From NCBI GenBank assembly GCA_964528305.1, contig CAZGSD010000002.1, positions 124,001 to 188,000 on the forward strand: DNA of 64,000 bases. The letters are read 5' to 3'. Shown here piece by piece: positions 40,541-47,802 of the stretch (positions are counted from its first letter, which is position 1; the number at the start of each line of letters is the position of its first letter). Made by a program: the position numbers and the translations under genes. The notes beneath the pieces were generated by a model. It was not told the origin of the DNA, made no database searches, and saw only the letters and a list, made by a program, of their open reading frames with translations. This DNA comes from CAZGSD01 sp964528305. Lineage in GTDB: Bacteria; Patescibacteriota; Gracilibacteria; UBA1369.

Positions 40541-41125
40541 CTATGCTTCTATACCTAACTTATAAAGGATTTTCCTCCATTGCTCAATATCTTCTTGCAA
40601 TCCAGCTGCATGGGTTGATTGAATCACACCCCCCACAGGTAGCGGGAAAAGTTGCCTATTGATACGCACAAATTGTTCGGCCGGAACCGGCGGCTTCAAT
40701 CCATCTAAATCAGCTATTTGTTCGGCCTCAGGCCAGTTCAACCAGCAAATATTTCCAAGTCCATCATAAGACTTATTGTCTACCAACCCAGGAGCAAAAA
40801 CAATTATTGTGGGAACCGTCACACTATCTTTGAACTTCTGCAATTGATTGAGTAAAAGCGGTTCCATTAAAAAATAGAGTATTTTTAACTTATGATAATC
40901 CTGATAAACAAATCTCCAGAATTTAGCCTTTTTCAAATGGCCCTTTTTATCAAAAAATTCCTCACCAAAATAATTCCAAACCTGCCTATATCCCTCCTGC
41001 CCAAAAGCTAATAACTTCTGCAATTCTTCATCAAAATCAAATTTCGCCACTTTAGCCTCATCAAACATCTCCCAAACAACTTGTTTCGATCGGCCCAAAG
41101 CCTGTATCACGGCAATCATATTCAT
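40541..41125 (-). CDS. CoaE-like (dephospho-CoA kinase fold) protein without a P-loop
   Basis: 194 residues (alternative start at 41119). The overall course matches dephospho-CoA kinase: a starting strand MIAVIQALGRSKQVVWEMF where GxxGSGKS should be; FDFDEELQKLLAFGQEGYRQVWNYFGEEF; DKKGHLKKAKFWRFVYQD (compare DG.LDR..L...VF.D); LKILYFLMEPLL; a strand VPTIIVFAPGLVDNK; and RINRQL. The P-loop is not recognisable and the later R....R region is altered. It is probably a non-catalytic relative of unknown role. It lies between gatB and the HEPN-like gene. Confidence 0.5.
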   Translation of the reverse strand: MNMIAVIQALGRSKQVVWEMFDEAKVAKFDFDEELQKLLAFGQEGYRQVWNYFGEEFFDKKGHLKKAKFWRFVYQDYHKLKILYFLMEPLLLNQLQKFKDSVTVPTIIVFAPGLVDNKSYDGLGNICWLNWPEAEQIADLDGLKPPVPAEQFVRINRQLFPLPVGGVIQSTHAAGLQEDIEQWRKILYKLGIEA

Positions 41126-41132
41126 AAAGTTT

Positions 41133-41528
41133 TCACAACAAACCCAAATCTTTCAAAGCTTTTTCAAAAGTAGCTAAAGCCTGTGTCACCTGAGACTCAG
41201 TTAAATGATAATCCAGTTGATGAGCTAAATTATTGCGCACTTTATGCGCCCGCCAAACCGCATTTAAATCACTAAACAAATTCCCATGTTTTTTCAACTT
41301 ATCTCCTAAACTCCCCTGATAACCCTTTTTACCCAAAGCCACGTCTAACAATTTATCTGCTTCCATAATCGCATGCCGCCCATCCTCCATCGCCCTAATT
41401 TTCCTCCAACTTTTCCGCACAAACTCACGATCAGCCGCCGACCACCGCTGCCGCAACTTCGACAACAAGAGCATCAACAAAATATAAGAGACAGCAATCA
41501 GTAGAAGTAAAACAATTAATATTTCCAT
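41133..41528 (-). CDS. membrane-tethered HEPN-like protein
   Basis: 131 residues: an N-terminal membrane segment (LIVLLLLIAVSYILLMLLLS) followed by a helical domain. Near the C-terminus the sequence AHKVRNNLAHQLDYHLTESQV has an R-N-x-x-x-H motif typical of HEPN-type RNase folds and of a family common in Patescibacteria. The earlier helices (ADREFVRKSWRKIRAMEDGRHAIMEADKLLDVAL) fit a helical bundle. Its upstream neighbour starts one base away, so it is part of a tight operon. Any nuclease activity is inference. Confidence 0.5.
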   Translation of the reverse strand: MEILIVLLLLIAVSYILLMLLLSKLRQRWSAADREFVRKSWRKIRAMEDGRHAIMEADKLLDVALGKKGYQGSLGDKLKKHGNLFSDLNAVWRAHKVRNNLAHQLDYHLTESQVTQALATFEKALKDLGLL

Positions 41529-42161
41529 TTACATATCAACTTTAATATCTTTCATTTCACTGGCGTGTTTTTTAACCATTTCACTAAGCAGATTTTTCAG
41601 AGATTTCACATCTTCCATACTTTTACTGGACAAATATTGCTCTTGATAAGACATGATCACACTTTCCGCTTTAGCCGGATCAATTGCATCTTGCAGTTCT
41701 ATCCCCACATCACCACCCTGCCGATTAACCTGTATAATCCCATAATTAAACAATGTCTGTAAAATACCTTTAAAACGAAAACTGGTACCTTCTATCATAG
41801 AGTACTCCAAACGGGCAGAAGTACGATCAAAAGGCCCATTCCATTTCACATCCAGCAAACTGAGATCGGTGACCAGAATAGCGTCAAAATACCAATTAAA
41901 AATCATTTTATTAATGGCAACAAAGCCATAAATCACCCAAACTAAAAACACAAAATAAACCTCCGGAAAAACATTCCACAAAAAAATCGGCAGGAAAAAA
42001 TGCAATAAACCAATTTTCACTCCCTCCTTAATCATTAAAAATGGATGCCTGTGCACTACATGCAATATCTTTTCCGATTGCTCCAGATGCGGAGCGAATA
42101 GATAATAAGTGAGTTTTTCCCGAAAATTACTCCAGGTCGAATTGTGTTTGGCATGACTCAT
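41529..42161 (-). CDS. bacterial PH (bPH2/YdbT-like) domain membrane protein
   Basis: 210 residues: a cytoplasmic start (LEQSEKILHVVHRHPFLM), two membrane segments (IGLLHFFLPIFLW and YFVFLVWVIYGFVAI), then a bPH-type beta domain (WYFDAILVTDLSLLDVKWNGPFDRTSARLEYSMIEGTSF...NYGIIQV), and a helical tail of about 60 residues. The ILVTDLSLL and IEGTSFRFKGILQTLFNYG pattern is that of DUF304/bPH_2 proteins. The precise function is unknown. It heads the operon with the HEPN-like gene. Confidence 0.65.
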   Translation of the reverse strand: MSHAKHNSTWSNFREKLTYYLFAPHLEQSEKILHVVHRHPFLMIKEGVKIGLLHFFLPIFLWNVFPEVYFVFLVWVIYGFVAINKMIFNWYFDAILVTDLSLLDVKWNGPFDRTSARLEYSMIEGTSFRFKGILQTLFNYGIIQVNRQGGDVGIELQDAIDPAKAESVIMSYQEQYLSSKSMEDVKSLKNLLSEMVKKHASEMKDIKVDM

Positions 42162-42230
42162 ACGGCGAAATTCTACACTTGTATTCGTAACCCAGTAAAG
42201 CTAAATTGATCTGGCTAACCGCCACACCCA

Positions 42231-43007
42231 ATGAACACAAAACCAGATCAAAACATGGGCTTTTTACTGTCACGCCTAGCCGATAGACTGGCTCACGGAA
42301 ATTATACCGCCCGCCAACAACACAACATCTTACTAGCGGCTGATATCACTCTAAACATTGTCAGCATTGTAGTTTTGGTATTACTACTACGAACTTTCAT
42401 CATGTCGCCCTTTCAGGTTTATGGCATCTCCATGTGTAACACCCTCAATTATCATGGCGACAAATGCATCGACAGTTATGGTGATTACATCATCATTAAC
42501 AAAAGTTCCTATCTACAATTACCCGGCTGGAAAGTTGGTACACCACAACGCGGTGATGTCATAGTTTTTCGACCACCACAAAATCATCAGGAGTTTTTTA
42601 TCAAAAGAGTGATCGCCCTGCCCGGTGAAAGCATCGAATTAATTGATGGATATGTTTATCTCTACAACAGCGAACATCCCCGTGGCATCAAACTAGCTGA
42701 GCCATATTTATCAGCAGCCAATCAAGGCAATACTGTCGCCACAGGCGGCATTAGCAAATTCACTGTTCCCGCAGGGCATTATTTCGTCTTGGGTGATAAT
42801 CGCAGCAAAAGCTCTGATTCCAGATTATGCTTCAAAGAAAGCCCCGGCAGCCCAGGATGCGGCGAAAAAGGTATCACCCCCTATTTGGATTCACAGCTGA
42901 TCGAAGGCAAAGCCGCCCTAGTATTATGGCCCGAACCTCACATTATAGAGACCCATATTTACCCGGAATTGGCCCCCTCCGGCACCCAAACTTTACTTGA
43001 CAAATAA
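42231..43007 (+). CDS. lepB: signal peptidase I
   Basis: 258 residues. A membrane segment (LNIVSIVVLVLLLRTF, about 44-60) is followed by the catalytic serine in YGISMCNTLNYHG, the catalytic lysine in FFIKRVIALPGE and the GDNRSKSSDSR box. Cleaves signal peptides of secreted proteins such as the adhesin at 3742. The loop after the serine motif holds a CIDSYGDYIIINK segment, and two cysteines flank the last domain (CFKESPGSPGCG). An approximate promoter, TTGTAT-17-TAAATT, lies before it. Confidence 0.92.
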   Translation: MNTKPDQNMGFLLSRLADRLAHGNYTARQQHNILLAADITLNIVSIVVLVLLLRTFIMSPFQVYGISMCNTLNYHGDKCIDSYGDYIIINKSSYLQLPGWKVGTPQRGDVIVFRPPQNHQEFFIKRVIALPGESIELIDGYVYLYNSEHPRGIKLAEPYLSAANQGNTVATGGISKFTVPAGHYFVLGDNRSKSSDSRLCFKESPGSPGCGEKGITPYLDSQLIEGKAALVLWPEPHIIETHIYPELAPSGTQTLLDK

Positions 43008-43027
43008 CTACAACATTGGCAAAATAG

Positions 43028-43106
43028 GGTCTTCTGCCTGAATTATGCCCCAACTGGCCCAATCTAACAGGCCAGACTAAATCGCGGGACCAAATCAGGC
43101 TAGACC
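43028..43106. other. folded intergenic element after lepB
   Basis: An imperfect outer stem (GGTCT..GCCTGA.TT at 43028-43044 against 43092-43106) encloses an inner CTGGCC/GGCCAG hairpin (43054-43059 with 43070-43075). It starts 20 bases after the lepB stop. It could be a terminator, a decayed repeat or a small RNA. It is the first part of the 389-bp gene-free stretch 43008-43396; the part from 43107 to 43240 shows only a weak stem at 43168-43190. Confidence 0.3.
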
Positions 43107-43257
43107 GCCCTTTCACAACAAGTAGCACAAAACAGAGAGCCAATTGTCTGTGACTGGGAAAAGTCTTTTTATAATTTTATAAAGGGATTTTCAGGCTAAT
43201 TGATCCTATCAATCGCCCCACCCGCGCAGGCAGTTAAACTCTCTGTTTTCTAAGCAA

Positions 43258-43396
43258 CCAGGTAGTCTCTGAAAAGTGTATTTGCGCAACGCTTAAAAGT
43301 CCTCAAATATGTCTTTCAGAGGCTACCTGGAATTAATACACACTGAATGGTTCAGTGTAGATTTTTCTCCAGAAACGTGTATTGGAGGGTATTCAC
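43258..43396 (+). promoter_or_regulatory. structured 5' leader of the island gene
   Basis: Two hairpins precede the gene. The first has a 17-bp stem with one G-T (43258-43274 with 43314-43330). The second has an 8-bp stem (43340-43347 with 43351-43358) followed by a short T-run (43362-43366), terminator-like. AATACAC (43335-43341) could instead pair with GTGTATT (43377-43383), right before the Shine-Dalgarno GGAGGG (43384-43389), 7 bases from the ATG. Mutually exclusive pairings of this kind suggest a regulatory leader; the ligand or signal is unknown. Confidence 0.4.
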
Positions 43397-44236
43397 ATGA
43401 AGACGACCACCACGACGACCACCACGCCGGCCACGACGACCACGACGACCACCCCGGAGACGATCACGGTCGTCAAGGAGAAGTCCGGATGGACCATCGG
43501 GCGGGCCATCGTGGCCCTGGGGGTTCTTATCCTCCTCGGCATGCTCTGGTTCGGAGCATGCACAAAAGTCTTGCCTGGCAGCACGCCCACCGCCCCCCCG
43601 GGTGTCGGGACGCTACTTCCTTCTTCGGCCGGCAAAACGGACAGCGGCCCCCCGTCTTCGGCACCCTTGGTGCCACGGGACACGGAACAGGCGTGCGTCA
43701 ACGACCACGTCTACGCCTTCCAAATTCAACCGTTTCCCTTGGCCATGAACCTCTGCGGAAACCACTTCAAGGAGGTGAAAAATTATCGTTTTGATAATAA
43801 TAACCTTTACTTCAAGGAAGGAGATTGGAAGCCCTACGGGAACCTGGACAGCAAAGCAACCCTGTCCAAGCTGTTCGGAAAAAACACGGTCGATGGCGAG
43901 CGGGTGGATGGATCCCCCATCCACATGGTAAACCCTTACGTAGTGACCCTCTTCCGCGGCGAAGCATTCAGCTTCTGCCGCGACCGCACCAAGAAAGGAG
44001 ATCAGAACGACCCGGTCGAGCGGTACATCGAAGGGATATGTTTCACCGGACGGCCAGTGCAGCTGGCCAAAGCGGCGGACAACATCCCCAGAGTGGGGTG
44101 CTGTCCAAGCCAAAAGGAGAGCACGGAAATCATGAGGAGGCTGAAAGCCATCGAGGAGGACTTCAAGGCGCACGAGCGCCGCCCCCTGCCTCCGGCCCCG
44201 GCCCCGCCGGTGGCGTTCGAAATGCCGCAACACTAA
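43397..44236 (+). CDS. membrane-anchored Thr-rich protein of the GC-rich island
   Basis: 279 residues; start at 43397 after GGAGGG. Residues 2-20 are nearly all threonine (built from ACG/ACC repeats), then a charged stretch, one membrane segment (RAIVALGVLILLGMLWFG) ending in AC, and a large extracytoplasmic part. That part has Pro/Ser/Thr-rich linker, six or more cysteines (CVNDHVYAF, LNLCGNHF, FCRDRTKKG, ICFTGR, GCCPSQ), and a Pro-rich, Arg-containing C-terminus. Not recognised; the cysteines suggest a disulfide-stabilised surface or secreted domain. Base composition, codon use and SD differ strongly from all neighbours. The two other long open frames here are shadows of high GC. Confidence 0.7.
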   Translation: MKTTTTTTTTPATTTTTTTPETITVVKEKSGWTIGRAIVALGVLILLGMLWFGACTKVLPGSTPTAPPGVGTLLPSSAGKTDSGPPSSAPLVPRDTEQACVNDHVYAFQIQPFPLAMNLCGNHFKEVKNYRFDNNNLYFKEGDWKPYGNLDSKATLSKLFGKNTVDGERVDGSPIHMVNPYVVTLFRGEAFSFCRDRTKKGDQNDPVERYIEGICFTGRPVQLAKAADNIPRVGCCPSQKESTEIMRRLKAIEEDFKAHERRPLPPAPAPPVAFEMPQH

Positions 44237-44321
44237 CCGCCCCGGGACGACCAGTCCCAGGGCCACAACCCCAAAAGAAAGGAGGAAAAAAGAAAAACCC
44301 TTAGCTTAGAAAACAGAGGAG

Positions 44322-44351
44322 AGCCCCCACCGTATCAACGGTCCGGGGGCT
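44322..44351 (+). terminator. GC-rich hairpin after the island gene
   Basis: AGCCCCC (44322-44328) pairs with GGGGGCT (44345-44351), and inside it ACCG pairs with CGGT, with a 6-nt loop. It is the strongest hairpin by GC content in the window. It lies just outside the right inverted repeat and lacks a clear T-run, so termination is likely but not certain. Confidence 0.45.
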
Positions 44352-44382
44352 ATTCCAGTTATTCAAAAACAAAAAAACCTTC

Positions 44383-44754
44383 CTAATCCCTCGCCACCAA
44401 ATAAAATTCCACCATAGTCACAGCCGCAATCAACAGCAAGCCCGACCACCAGGTCAAAACACCCAATAATTGAAACAACAAGCAGCCCAGAGCAATCAAA
44501 GTTAGCAAAATCCCCTGTCGCATCGACACATTGATATGATCATAATAAATCTCATTTTTATTAAACCACACCCGCATATAAAAGCCGGCAATAGTAAAAG
44601 TAGAAGTCAGTGCAAAAAACAAACTAATAAAAAATAGAGCCAAAGCCAAACCGGTCGAAGCAAAAGGATCAAGCTTATTTATCACCAAAAAAAACGCCAT
44701 CCAGCTAATCAAAGCAGCGAAAGCTATAATCAATATGTATCTCCAATGTGTCAT
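44383..44754 (-). CDS. four-TM membrane protein of unknown function
   Basis: 123 residues with four membrane segments (residues about 6-25, 32-55, 82-102, 103-120) and few charged residues. Not recognised. Start overlaps the stop of the next upstream gene by 4 bases (TCATGA), so it is translated with 44751-45680. Confidence 0.55.
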   Translation of the reverse strand: MTHWRYILIIAFAALISWMAFFLVINKLDPFASTGLALALFFISLFFALTSTFTIAGFYMRVWFNKNEIYYDHINVSMRQGILLTLIALGCLLFQLLGVLTWWSGLLLIAAVTMVEFYLVARD

Positions 44755-45680
44755 GATTTAGACTCAATAGTATTTCGCAGTATAAAACGTATCACCAAAA
44801 GCAGAACACCAACTCCCACAAAAAGAATAGACAATTTTTGAATTTCAGCAAGCAGGAATCCCAACATTGATTTGATAAATACCCCAGTTCTTTCATCACC
44901 AGAAGTAATATCAAAAAGTGATAAAGTCCATGTCATAAAATATCCAATCCCACCAGCCTGCACAAAAGCAGCAGCCAAATAAGCCAAAAGTGTACTGATT
45001 TTACCATATACCACTAAAGCCAACAAAGCCAAAACCGCAATCAAAACAAGAAAAGATAAATACCTATAATGCCCTATTTCCACAAATATTCTCACCGGAC
45101 CCGCCTCATCTATATTACTTAATTCTTCAGGGATTTGACTGTAAATCACATCTTCAAAAGCCCGATTAATTGGTCGAACCACCTTATCATAAGGCATATT
45201 TTCTGGCACGCACTTGGGAATCAAACTCTCATCCGCCACCAGTTCAGCTATTTGCTCCGCGGTACAAACAGGTAATTCCTGATAAATCTGATACACCAAA
45301 TTGTTGGAAAGAGTCAGTAAATTTTCTCTGAGCAAACGCAGTGAAACAACCAATGGCTTGCTGGTATCCGTTTTATATTCATCAAACTGAGTGGCAAAAT
45401 CTTTTAACATGGTAGAAAAGATTTTCACTGTAAAAACTTTTTTCATCTGCCCGGTCAATTCCTCACGATCAAAATAAGCCTGCAGCATATCACTTTCAGA
45501 ACGCAAAACCTTTACAGTCTGATCAACCACAAAATCATAACTAACATTCACCACATCTTCACGCTGATAAAAATCAACATTCAAATAAGTTCTATCAAGA
45601 GCGTATAAGAAAAAATGTGCCACAGAGGCTGTAACAAAAACCATCATCAGGAAAAACGCAGCAATTTTTCTTAATACCAT
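44751..45680 (-). CDS. membrane protein of unknown function
   Basis: 309 residues: an N-terminal membrane segment or signal anchor (IAAFFLMMVFVTASVAHFFLY), a long extracytoplasmic helical domain (about 35-205) containing two cysteines (LPVCTAEQIAEL and LIPKCVPENMPYD), then three to four membrane segments (about 210-305). The layout suggests an envelope sensor or transporter-like protein. Not recognised. Forms an operon with the four-TM protein. Confidence 0.55.
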   Translation of the reverse strand: MVLRKIAAFFLMMVFVTASVAHFFLYALDRTYLNVDFYQREDVVNVSYDFVVDQTVKVLRSESDMLQAYFDREELTGQMKKVFTVKIFSTMLKDFATQFDEYKTDTSKPLVVSLRLLRENLLTLSNNLVYQIYQELPVCTAEQIAELVADESLIPKCVPENMPYDKVVRPINRAFEDVIYSQIPEELSNIDEAGPVRIFVEIGHYRYLSFLVLIAVLALLALVVYGKISTLLAYLAAAFVQAGGIGYFMTWTLSLFDITSGDERTGVFIKSMLGFLLAEIQKLSILFVGVGVLLLVIRFILRNTIESKS

Positions 45681-45739
45681 AAAATACTTATCAAAACACC
45701 AACAGACGCATTTTATAGATAAAACAGTTGTAAAGAAAA

Positions 45740-46801
45740 TCAGGACGCCATTTTAACTTCCGGAATCTGTAAAATATTGCCTAAAATATCCTGAGGATTT
45801 GGTAAAGATTTAACTGGAGAAACCTCAGCATCAAGCGATTTAACGCCCATTGGAGAAACCCGCCAACGAGTCTCCTGTTCCAACCGTCCAGGCATGGTAA
45901 AACCAGAAGCTTTTTTATGTCCACCACCACCAAATTTACCAGCCAAAGCAGCTAAATCTATATCATCACGACGCGTGCGAAAAGACCCTTTGACATTGCC
46001 TTTTTCATCTTCATTCAAAAGCACAGTAAATTTAGTACCCGGAACAGCATTGATATAATCCACCACTCCAGATAAATCTTCACTTTTAGCCCCCAATTGA
46101 TCCAAATCTTTTTTAGTCACGACGGCCACCGCCACACCCTGCTCGGTAACAGTCAAACGTTCCATTACTTTGCCCCACACCTTCATAGTCTGCACTGGCG
46201 TAGTACGAAACAGATTGCGAGCTACTATATTGGCCCGTCCCCCCAATTCCAACAACTTACCAGTAATTTCGAACACCTCCAAAGTGGTGTTGCCATGCAT
46301 TAAACTACCAGTATCATTATATATACCACAAAGCATAGCCGTCGCTGCCGCTGGCGAAATAGACAATCCTAAAAATTGACACAATTTATAAACCAAAATA
46401 GTAGTCGAAGCGCTATTTAAATCAACAATATTCAGTGTTCCAAAATTGTCATTGGAAGAATGATGATCCAAATTCAAAACCGGCACTCGACCACTAAAAA
46501 GTTCCGGGTAAATTTCATTATAACGTGTCATATAAGATGCCCCAGCATCAGACACGCAAATCAAATCATAATCCAGATAATTGAATTCTTTAATATTACG
46601 GCGAATATCCTGCAAAAAATAATATTTTTCCGGAATATCATCAACACAGGCCATTTGCACATCTTTACCCATAGCCTGAAAAACATGATAAAGAGCATTG
46701 GATGCTCCCAAAGTATCACCATCGGGACGCTTGTGAGATATACAGAGTATCCGCTGAGCGTCACGTATTAATTTACCAGCTTTTACAAACAGTTCTTGCA
46801 T
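45740..46801 (-). CDS. DHH/DHHA1 phosphoesterase, NrnA-like
   Basis: 353 residues. DHH motifs are all present: SHKRPDGDTLGAS (about 22-34), VSDAG (motif II), LDHHSSND (motif III), and the DHHA1 domain with FGGGGHKKASGF near the C-terminus. This order fits NrnA-type nanoRNase/pAp phosphatase, which degrades di- and oligonucleotides and 3'-phosphoadenosine 5'-phosphate. The last about 45 residues (after TMPGRLEQETRW) form an unusual tail. Confidence 0.88.
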   Translation of the reverse strand: MQELFVKAGKLIRDAQRILCISHKRPDGDTLGASNALYHVFQAMGKDVQMACVDDIPEKYYFLQDIRRNIKEFNYLDYDLICVSDAGASYMTRYNEIYPELFSGRVPVLNLDHHSSNDNFGTLNIVDLNSASTTILVYKLCQFLGLSISPAAATAMLCGIYNDTGSLMHGNTTLEVFEITGKLLELGGRANIVARNLFRTTPVQTMKVWGKVMERLTVTEQGVAVAVVTKKDLDQLGAKSEDLSGVVDYINAVPGTKFTVLLNEDEKGNVKGSFRTRRDDIDLAALAGKFGGGGHKKASGFTMPGRLEQETRWRVSPMGVKSLDAEVSPVKSLPNPQDILGNILQIPEVKMAS

Positions 46802-46857
46802 GAAATATTTAAATTAGTGTTTAATTCTATTACCAATCCTTCACCAAGGCAAGTCCC

Positions 46858-47802
46858 ATGTCTCAAAAACATAGCAAAATCAAGATTATCTTTTTAGGGA
46901 CACCAGAATTCGCTGTCCCATTTCTGCAAAAACTAGCCACAGATGAGCGTTTTCAAGTACAAGGAGTCATCACACAACAGGATCGCCCAACCGGCCGCCG
47001 TCAAATCCTTACCCCACCTCCAATCAAAAAAGCCGCACTGGAACTAGGTTTAACCATCTGGCAGCCCAATAATATCAACAAAGACCAGCAGTTAATTCAA
47101 ACCCTTCAAACAACCAGCCCCGATTTTTTGGTAGTAATAGCCTATGGCCAAATTCTAAGTGAAAAAATCCTGCAAATTCCACGCACCACCGCCATCAACA
47201 TACACGGGTCCATCCTGCCACGCTATCGGGGCGCCTCCCCCATAGAAAGCGCTATATTAAATGGAGACAGCCAAACCGGACTCTCTATTATGCAAATGGT
47301 AAAAAGCATGGATGCCGGCCCCGTCTATCAAAACCTAGAAATCCCAATATCTCCAGATGAGACAGCTCCAATCCTACGAACTAAACTCAGCCAACTCGGC
47401 GCTGAACATTTACCCAATATATTGGCACAAATTCAAACAGGCTCTTTGAGAGCCGAGCCACAGGACGAAAATCAGGCCACTTACTGCCACAAAATAACAC
47501 GAGAACAAGGATTAATTGATCCAGAAGCAGCAACAGCCCAACAAATTTACAACAAATGGCGAGCCTATATTGGTTGGCCAGGTATTTATCTGTCATATCA
47601 AGGAAAAAACATCAAATTATTGAACATAAAAATCGCTTCCGAACTCACCCTCCCACCGGGACAATTTTTAGTACAAAACCGCCAGCTCTATCTAGGCACC
47701 AACCTGGGCACCTTGGAAATAATACAACTACAGATGGAGGGAAAAACACCTCAAGACACATCTACTTTCCTCAGCGGTAATCGTGACTTTTTAACTATTT
47801 AA
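46858..47802 (+). CDS. fmt: methionyl-tRNA formyltransferase
   Basis: Formylates initiator Met-tRNA; 314 residues. IFLGTPEFAVPFLQKLA, QQDRPTGRRQ, NIHGSILPRYRGASPIESAILNGD (with the catalytic N-x-H), SIMQMVKSMDAGPV and a C-terminal OB-like domain are visible. Its substrate tRNA is at 266-340. The start is 56 bases from the divergent NrnA-like gene. It overlaps the convergent O-antigen-ligase-like gene by 12 bases. Confidence 0.95.
   Translation: MSQKHSKIKIIFLGTPEFAVPFLQKLATDERFQVQGVITQQDRPTGRRQILTPPPIKKAALELGLTIWQPNNINKDQQLIQTLQTTSPDFLVVIAYGQILSEKILQIPRTTAINIHGSILPRYRGASPIESAILNGDSQTGLSIMQMVKSMDAGPVYQNLEIPISPDETAPILRTKLSQLGAEHLPNILAQIQTGSLRAEPQDENQATYCHKITREQGLIDPEAATAQQIYNKWRAYIGWPGIYLSYQGKNIKLLNIKIASELTLPPGQFLVQNRQLYLGTNLGTLEIIQLQMEGKTPQDTSTFLSGNRDFLTI

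Larger units (their letters stand above)
43241..44318. mobile_element. GC-rich island bounded by 15-bp inverted repeats
   Basis: CTCTGTTTTCTAAGC at 43241-43255 recurs as its exact complement at 44304-44318. The interior holds one gene with a strong SD, a structured leader and much higher GC than the flanks (for example, 38 G+C in the 60 bases 43441-43500). No transposase or clear target-site duplication is seen. It looks like a small transferred cassette, possibly moved in trans, but terminal repeats could also be a remnant of another structure. Confidence 0.55.

Noticed and set aside
43400..43460. ACG/ACC tandem repeats considered as a CRISPR array
   Set aside because: Short triplet-type repeats encoding a threonine tract; no spacer pattern and no cas gene. 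I saw no CRISPR array in the window.
43309..43794. Plus-strand open frame in the GC-rich region, with His/Asp-rich composition
   Set aside because: It overlaps the gene with the strong ribosome site, its composition follows from ACG/ACC repeats read in another frame, and high GC makes spurious open frames common.
43613..44266. Minus-strand open frame of 217 codons opposite the island gene
   Set aside because: No ribosome site or domain; low-complexity Val/Arg/Gly-rich composition expected from the complement of a GC-rich gene.
43825..44304. Second plus-strand open frame in the island
   Set aside because: Arg/Gly/Pro-rich shadow of the real gene, which covers most of it; its end falls at the right inverted repeat by chance.
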